Assembly: GCA_963971305.1 (NCBI GenBank)
Contig: OZ020309.1
Location: 10,223,001 to 10,287,000, forward strand
DNA length: 64,000 nt
Origin: Arcuatula senhousia
Lineage: Eukaryota > Mollusca > Bivalvia > Mytilida > Mytilidae
Direction: 5' to 3'
In this document: in pieces, positions 59,463 through 64,000 of the stretch
Position numbering within the stretch: position 1 is the first letter of the stretch
Layout of the letters: the number at the start of each line of letters is the position of its first letter
Program-made: the position numbers and the translations under genes
Notes under the pieces: generated by a model
The model's database searches: none
The model's input: only the letters and a program-made list of their open reading frames with translations
Told to the model about the DNA's origin: nothing

Positions 59463-59872
59463 TGGAGTGTTATGGTGTAGGGAGGCATTTTGTGTCAAAT
59501 GCTGTGATCGATCCATCCATAATGTTTATGAGACTTCGTTGCAATCATTAAAATCTATAGTATATTGATATATTGCACACCTTAGTGTTGCGTTTTTATT
59601 TGCACTCAGTATATTTTGAATTTGTATTACTCTATTTTATTGACCGGGTTGGTCACGGGTCAATTATTTCGGGATTCTACGTTTAAATCTTACCTAAAAG
59701 ACTGAGAAATTTAAGCTCCGCCCAACCTTGTGAATAAAATAGAGTAATATCATTTTACGCAATAGACTGACAAAATTAGATGAATCTATTTATTGTTGCA
59801 TGAATGCTTACAACTTTTAATTCTATGCTTCTTTCCAAACAAACAGATTCATGTTAAAATTATTTTCAGATA

Positions 59873-61012
59873 ATGGCTCAAGGATTAGCTGAATCAGGAG
59901 ATCAGCGTCATGGCTTTGCTTTAAGTCTAACTTCCCCGCACACGTTTGGAAGAATATCGGGCATGGCTGCAACTGCCAATGACAACATCATCATATGTGA
60001 TAATCTGGAAAGTAAACTGGCACTAGTTGACAGGGATGGTCGCTATTTAAGTCATCAGACAACATCGACGAAACCATGGGATGTTGCGACTGATATAAAC
60101 AATAGTGCATTTGTTTCGTTTCCGGGTAAGTGAAATTGCTACTTAGATTTGATGATGCACATTTTGCAGTAATTTTGTTTGTCTATAATATGTAGATTTT
60201 AAGTCACTTGAATAAGCTTCGTGTCTCTCCGATGAGACGTCAAATGTCTAACCTTATCCAGAAAGAAGCAGAAAGAAGTACCATCGGGACAAATGAATAT
60301 CGCTGATACGGGAAATAAAGAAAAAACCTGAGAGACTGGAAAAACATCCCCCAAAAAAGTGAAAAGAAACAAGACGGCAAAATACGTACACATGTAATAT
60401 AAGTTAACCGCTATCACCAATGCAATAGGTTAAAATGAGAATGGAACCAAGTGTTCCGGGCAAGTAAGTTGTTTCTGCTTGTAATTTTGCCATTAATCAA
60501 TCGATAGAATTTGATAAAAGAAGATACTGCAGATACTCCCTTACAAATCCACATCTGGACTGACAAATTCATATCTGAATTGAAATATCCTCATTTGAAC
60601 TGATCTGAGAGTTCAAAATCTGTATTTTTTTCTTGGTCCACATTCTACCACCAGAGGAGCAATATAGCCCTGTGGTGGCAATTGTTGTTTCAAGATTGAC
60701 GCTCTTTCGATCGTAATATCTCATTATCTTAACAAGTTTGGTATAATTTATAAATATTTTGCTTCATTGCTTGCTCATTATTTACCCATAAATAAAGAGA
60801 ATTTCAGAAGAAACATTTTAAGAATAATCTTGCTTTTCAGAAAAAGAAGAGATTGAAGTTTATAACCCTGACATGTTGCTTTGCATCGGTTATGACCCGA
60901 AGATAGAGGGTAATATGCCATACGGTATATCTGACGTTAGAAATAAAGATGAAATAGTAGTTTCATACCTACCAACTACATTTAAAAAGTGCTCTTCAAT
61001 GATCAGGAGCAG
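59873..61012 (+). CDS. Partial gene: NHL/TRIM-type beta-propeller protein, two exons visible
   Basis: Exon 59870-60125 opens with an acceptor (TTTTCAG) three bases before ATG 59873. It is spliced in phase 1 to exon 60841-61012, which ends with an AG|gtatat donor in phase 2. The 141 codons include ISGMAATANDNIIICDN, ESKLALVDRDGRYLSH, PWDVATDINNSAFVSFPG, EKEEIEVYN and YGISDVRNKDEIVVSY. The recurring pattern (hydrophobic strand, D-N or D-R-D turn, L..Y, PWD/YGI.D) is that of NHL-like propeller blades found at the C terminus of mollusc TRIM/B-box proteins. No RING or B-box is visible, so the protein may be propeller-only or have 5' exons upstream. The next exon was not found before 64000. Confidence 0.6.
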
Positions 61013-61157
61013 GTATATTATAATCACTTTCCTTTTGATGACAATGCCATTATTCAGTTCGTTTTTTGTGTGTACGACATTTCTTGCTGTTTTGAGTTTA
61101 CCTAAAACAGTCTTTTTTTTTCTTAGGCTATTCGGAACAGAATTATTTAAGGTTTCA

Positions 61158-63563
61158 TTAACAGCCAATCTGCCAGAAAACCATGCAAAATCCTAAATTT
61201 TGTTCCAAACCAATATTTGCATATCAACTAAACGGATGGTTTAACTAAAAGATCTTCATGAAAGACTAATTTAGGCAAAATATTTTTTCCGGGAAGTTCA
61301 AGATGGCTGACCTACAGGGTTTTTCAGTATTCCTGGGTTTCTTTACAAAATCAGCTTGAATTATTACAAAACCTCATGTATATCAAAGTTTCTTTTGGTC
61401 CATTTATCTTCAAATTATAAAAAAATGAGCAGTAAATATTCAAAGGGTAATACATTTGCCAAAAAATAGATGCAAATTTTGAAAATCTTAATAACCATTA
61501 CCCAGTATCCCTAGGGGTGAAATTAGCAATTTTCCAAATTGTAAAAAAAAACCACCAAAATACTTGAATTTTAACATTGTTTTTTGTCTAAGGCAGGCTC
61601 TTTAAATCAAATTCACTCCTATATATTTAAACAAAAGGCTTTAATGTCAATCTTATTAAAAAATAGAGCTCGGCTCATGCTTTATGACATTGCTACAAGT
61701 CAGAGAAGTGGATCAGTCTCACATTTTGGTCGAAAATTTCCTATCTTTTGACAACATTTGTTAAAACGTGCTGGTATTCATTTTCAAACAAAGTCCATTT
61801 TTAATAAGTGACAAGATAGTTTGTTACAATAGAAAATAATGTAACGGTCTTTGAGTTGCGGAAAAAGTGCAAATCAAGAGTCAAATTTGTGTATTTTTCA
61901 AGAATAATTGATAAATTGAAGATATTGTCAATTTTAGATGATGAAAGCAGACCCATAAAAAGTGCAGTCAAAAGTTTTGATAGTTGATCCAAAAGAATGC
62001 TCTTTTGTCTCTTAGAAATAATATTTACAAATATGCTAGATGTCATTATATCCATGATAGAGGCATTCAAAAAGTGGCAGTTGGCTATTTTCGTCATAGT
62101 CCAAAAATGAGCTTCTGGACCCATTTGGTAGCACTTTTTAAAAAAAATTGTTCAATATAGGGAAAAGTGATTTTATTTTTTCTAAACTATGCTTATGTTT
62201 GCATGCCAGCAACCAATTTCAAAAGAATTTGTAAAAAAGTTGACTTAGATCAATTTGGTCAAAAGTGACAAAATGTGTCATGTGGCTGAAATTGCTATCT
62301 ACAAATGTACCTTAAAAAAAACAAAGTCCGAAAAAAATTTCAAAAAAATGTGTACCAAGCAATGCAATTTTTTACACTTCTTTTCATGTGGTTAAAATTA
62401 TAAGACATCGTCTCAGATACCTTTTAGAAAACATTTCTTTTTTACTTAGCTTTTTTCGGGGGTGCATGATGTTTTTGGTCATATAATGCTTTCTGCCAAT
62501 TTTGAACTAACATTTAACATGCACTTAATGACAGATTCATTTGAAATTTTTTGCTTGTGTGCAAACAAGAGCAAACTGAAGAAATAATCAAATTGTCTTC
62601 TAAACATTCAACAACTTCAGTAAAAAAATGTCGCCAAAATGGTACAGAAGCATGTTTTGGGACTATGATGAAAATGACCAAATGCCACTTTTTGGATGCC
62701 TCTATCATGAAAATTTTGACAGCTAGCATATCTGAAAAAAATATTTCTAAGAGACAAAAGAGCATTCTTTTGAATCAATAATCAGAACTTTTGACTGGAT
62801 CTATTATAGGTCTGTCTTCATCATCTAAAATTGACAATATCTTCAATTTATCAATTATTCTTGAAAAATACACCAATTTGACTCTTGAATTGCACTTTTT
62901 CCGCAACTCAAAGACAGTTTATTGTAACAACCTATCTTGTCACTTATAAAAAATGCACTTTGTTTGAAATTGAACACTAGTATTGTCAAAAAATAAAGAA
63001 ATGTTCTACTAAAATGTGAGACTGACCCACTTCTATGACTTGTAGCGATTTCATATAGCATAAGCCGAGCTTTATTTTTAAATAAGATTGATTTTGAAGC
63101 CTTTTGTTAAAGTATATGGGAGTGAATTTGATTTAAAGAGCCTGCCTTAGCCATAAAACAATGTTAAAATTCAAGTATTTTGATGTTTTTTAAAAGTTTG
63201 GAAAATTGCCAATTTCACCCCTAGCGATGCTGGGTAATGGTTATTAAGATTTTCAAAATTTCCATCTATTTTAAAAGTATTACCCTTTCAATATTTGTTG
63301 TTCAATTTTTGATAATTTGAAGATAAATGGACCAAAAGAAACTTTGATATAGACGAGGTTTTGTAATAATTCAAGCTGATTTTGTAAAGTAACCCAGGAA
63401 TACTGTTGAACCCTGTAGGTCGGCCATCTTGAATTTCCCGGAAAAAATATTTTGCCAAAATAAGTCTTTCATGAAGGTCTTTTAGTTAAACCATCCCTTA
63501 AGTTGATATAGAAATATTGGTTTGGAACAAAATTGCATGGTTTTCTCACGGATTGGCTGTTAA
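61158..63563. mobile_element. 2.4-kb foldback element with TTAA flanks
   Basis: Two arms of about 1 kb (61162 to about 62222, and about 62535 to 63559) are inverted copies with roughly 10-15% visible differences and a loop of about 300 bp. The ends are CAGCCAATC and GATTGGCTG, each bordered by TTAA (61158-61161 and 63560-63563). TTAA is the target used by piggyBac-type transposases, so a non-autonomous piggyBac-like origin is inferred. Open frames of up to 107 codons occur in the arms but none resembles a transposase. It lies in the intron that follows the second propeller exon. Confidence 0.65.
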
Positions 63564-64000
63564 GAATAGAAAAGGGGGCAAATCGGCAGTATTTTTAAAC
63601 TAACTCAAATATTGTCAGATATTTCAAAATAATGGCTGGACGTAACACTTTATCAACACTTTTAAAATCTACAAACACTAAAATTAAGACGAAGATCAGA
63701 TCAGGGAACAATTATTTGATTTTTTAAGAGGGGTGGGGTATAGCAAAATATGAAATTAAAAGATTGAATCAGGCAAAAAAGTGCTTCAAAATTATCAAAT
63801 ACATGTAGCAAGATTGTTTTATTATGGGGTAATGGTTGAAAAAAAAGTACAGTTTAAAAGAACTGCATGCGAAAGGATGTAGAAAAATATACAGGCTCTG
63901 ATTTTTTCAAAAATAAAGGCAGGATGAATACATATCAATAGTCTTCTATGAATTATAGATGGAATAATGTTTTTGACTGGTCCGTCCGTGTGAGAATTCG
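63564..64000. other. Non-coding tail of the window
   Basis: This is AT-rich sequence with no exon, repeat end or RNA gene recognised. It is probably intron of the propeller gene. Confidence 0.35.

Overview
The window is animal nuclear DNA. It is AT-rich and intron-containing, with GT-AG introns, long non-coding stretches, and many tandem-cored and terminal-inverted-repeat mobile elements. The dispersed families, which begin with short hairpins and a GTC/GTCCG-rich tract and then carry 155-160 bp tandem units, are of the kind described in bivalve molluscs ('pearl'-type elements). A bivalve, possibly a mussel-like species, is therefore the best guess. This is inference, not a database match.

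Two complete protein-coding genes were reconstructed by joining exons at GT-AG junctions with consistent phase. They lie head to head. The minus-strand gene (16689 to 4154) has nine exons and encodes 368 aa with an acidic/lysine linker, a coiled coil and a C-terminal Tudor/Agenet-like fold. The plus-strand gene (first coding exon at 19009, stop at 31992) has eleven exons and encodes 672 aa of the DUF7869 type, with D, D and E/D motifs that look like an RNase-H-fold (DDE-like) core. About 2.3 kb of apparently non-coding DNA separates their starts and holds a perfect 45-bp inverted repeat. A third gene enters at 59870 on the plus strand. Two exons of an NHL/TRIM-type beta-propeller are visible and the rest lies outside the window or is not seen. 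A possible first exon on the minus strand at 39588 has no visible continuation.

The rest is mostly mobile or repeated DNA:
- Three families of tandem-cored hairpin-ended elements (A: 711, 24457, 33374, 36069; B: 34221 and 40974; C: 32380).
- Two inverted copies of an element made of spaced TTTCCT..AGGAAA palindromes (1921-2530 and 35225-35815).
- Foldback and MITE-like elements (12217, 13586, 19941, 38175, 42384, 43083, 46794).
- A SINE-like sequence split by a MITE (about 40025-40873).
- A decayed CR1/L2/Jockey-type LINE on the minus strand (47623-51652).
- A 40-bp minisatellite array with an embedded reverse-transcriptase fragment (54108-57993).
- A 2.4-kb inverted-repeat element flanked by TTAA (61158-63563).

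The points most worth following are the intact DUF7869 gene with its candidate catalytic acids, the palindrome-array element, the shared build of families A, B and C, the related foldbacks at 17.5 and 38.2 kb, and the TTAA-flanked foldback.
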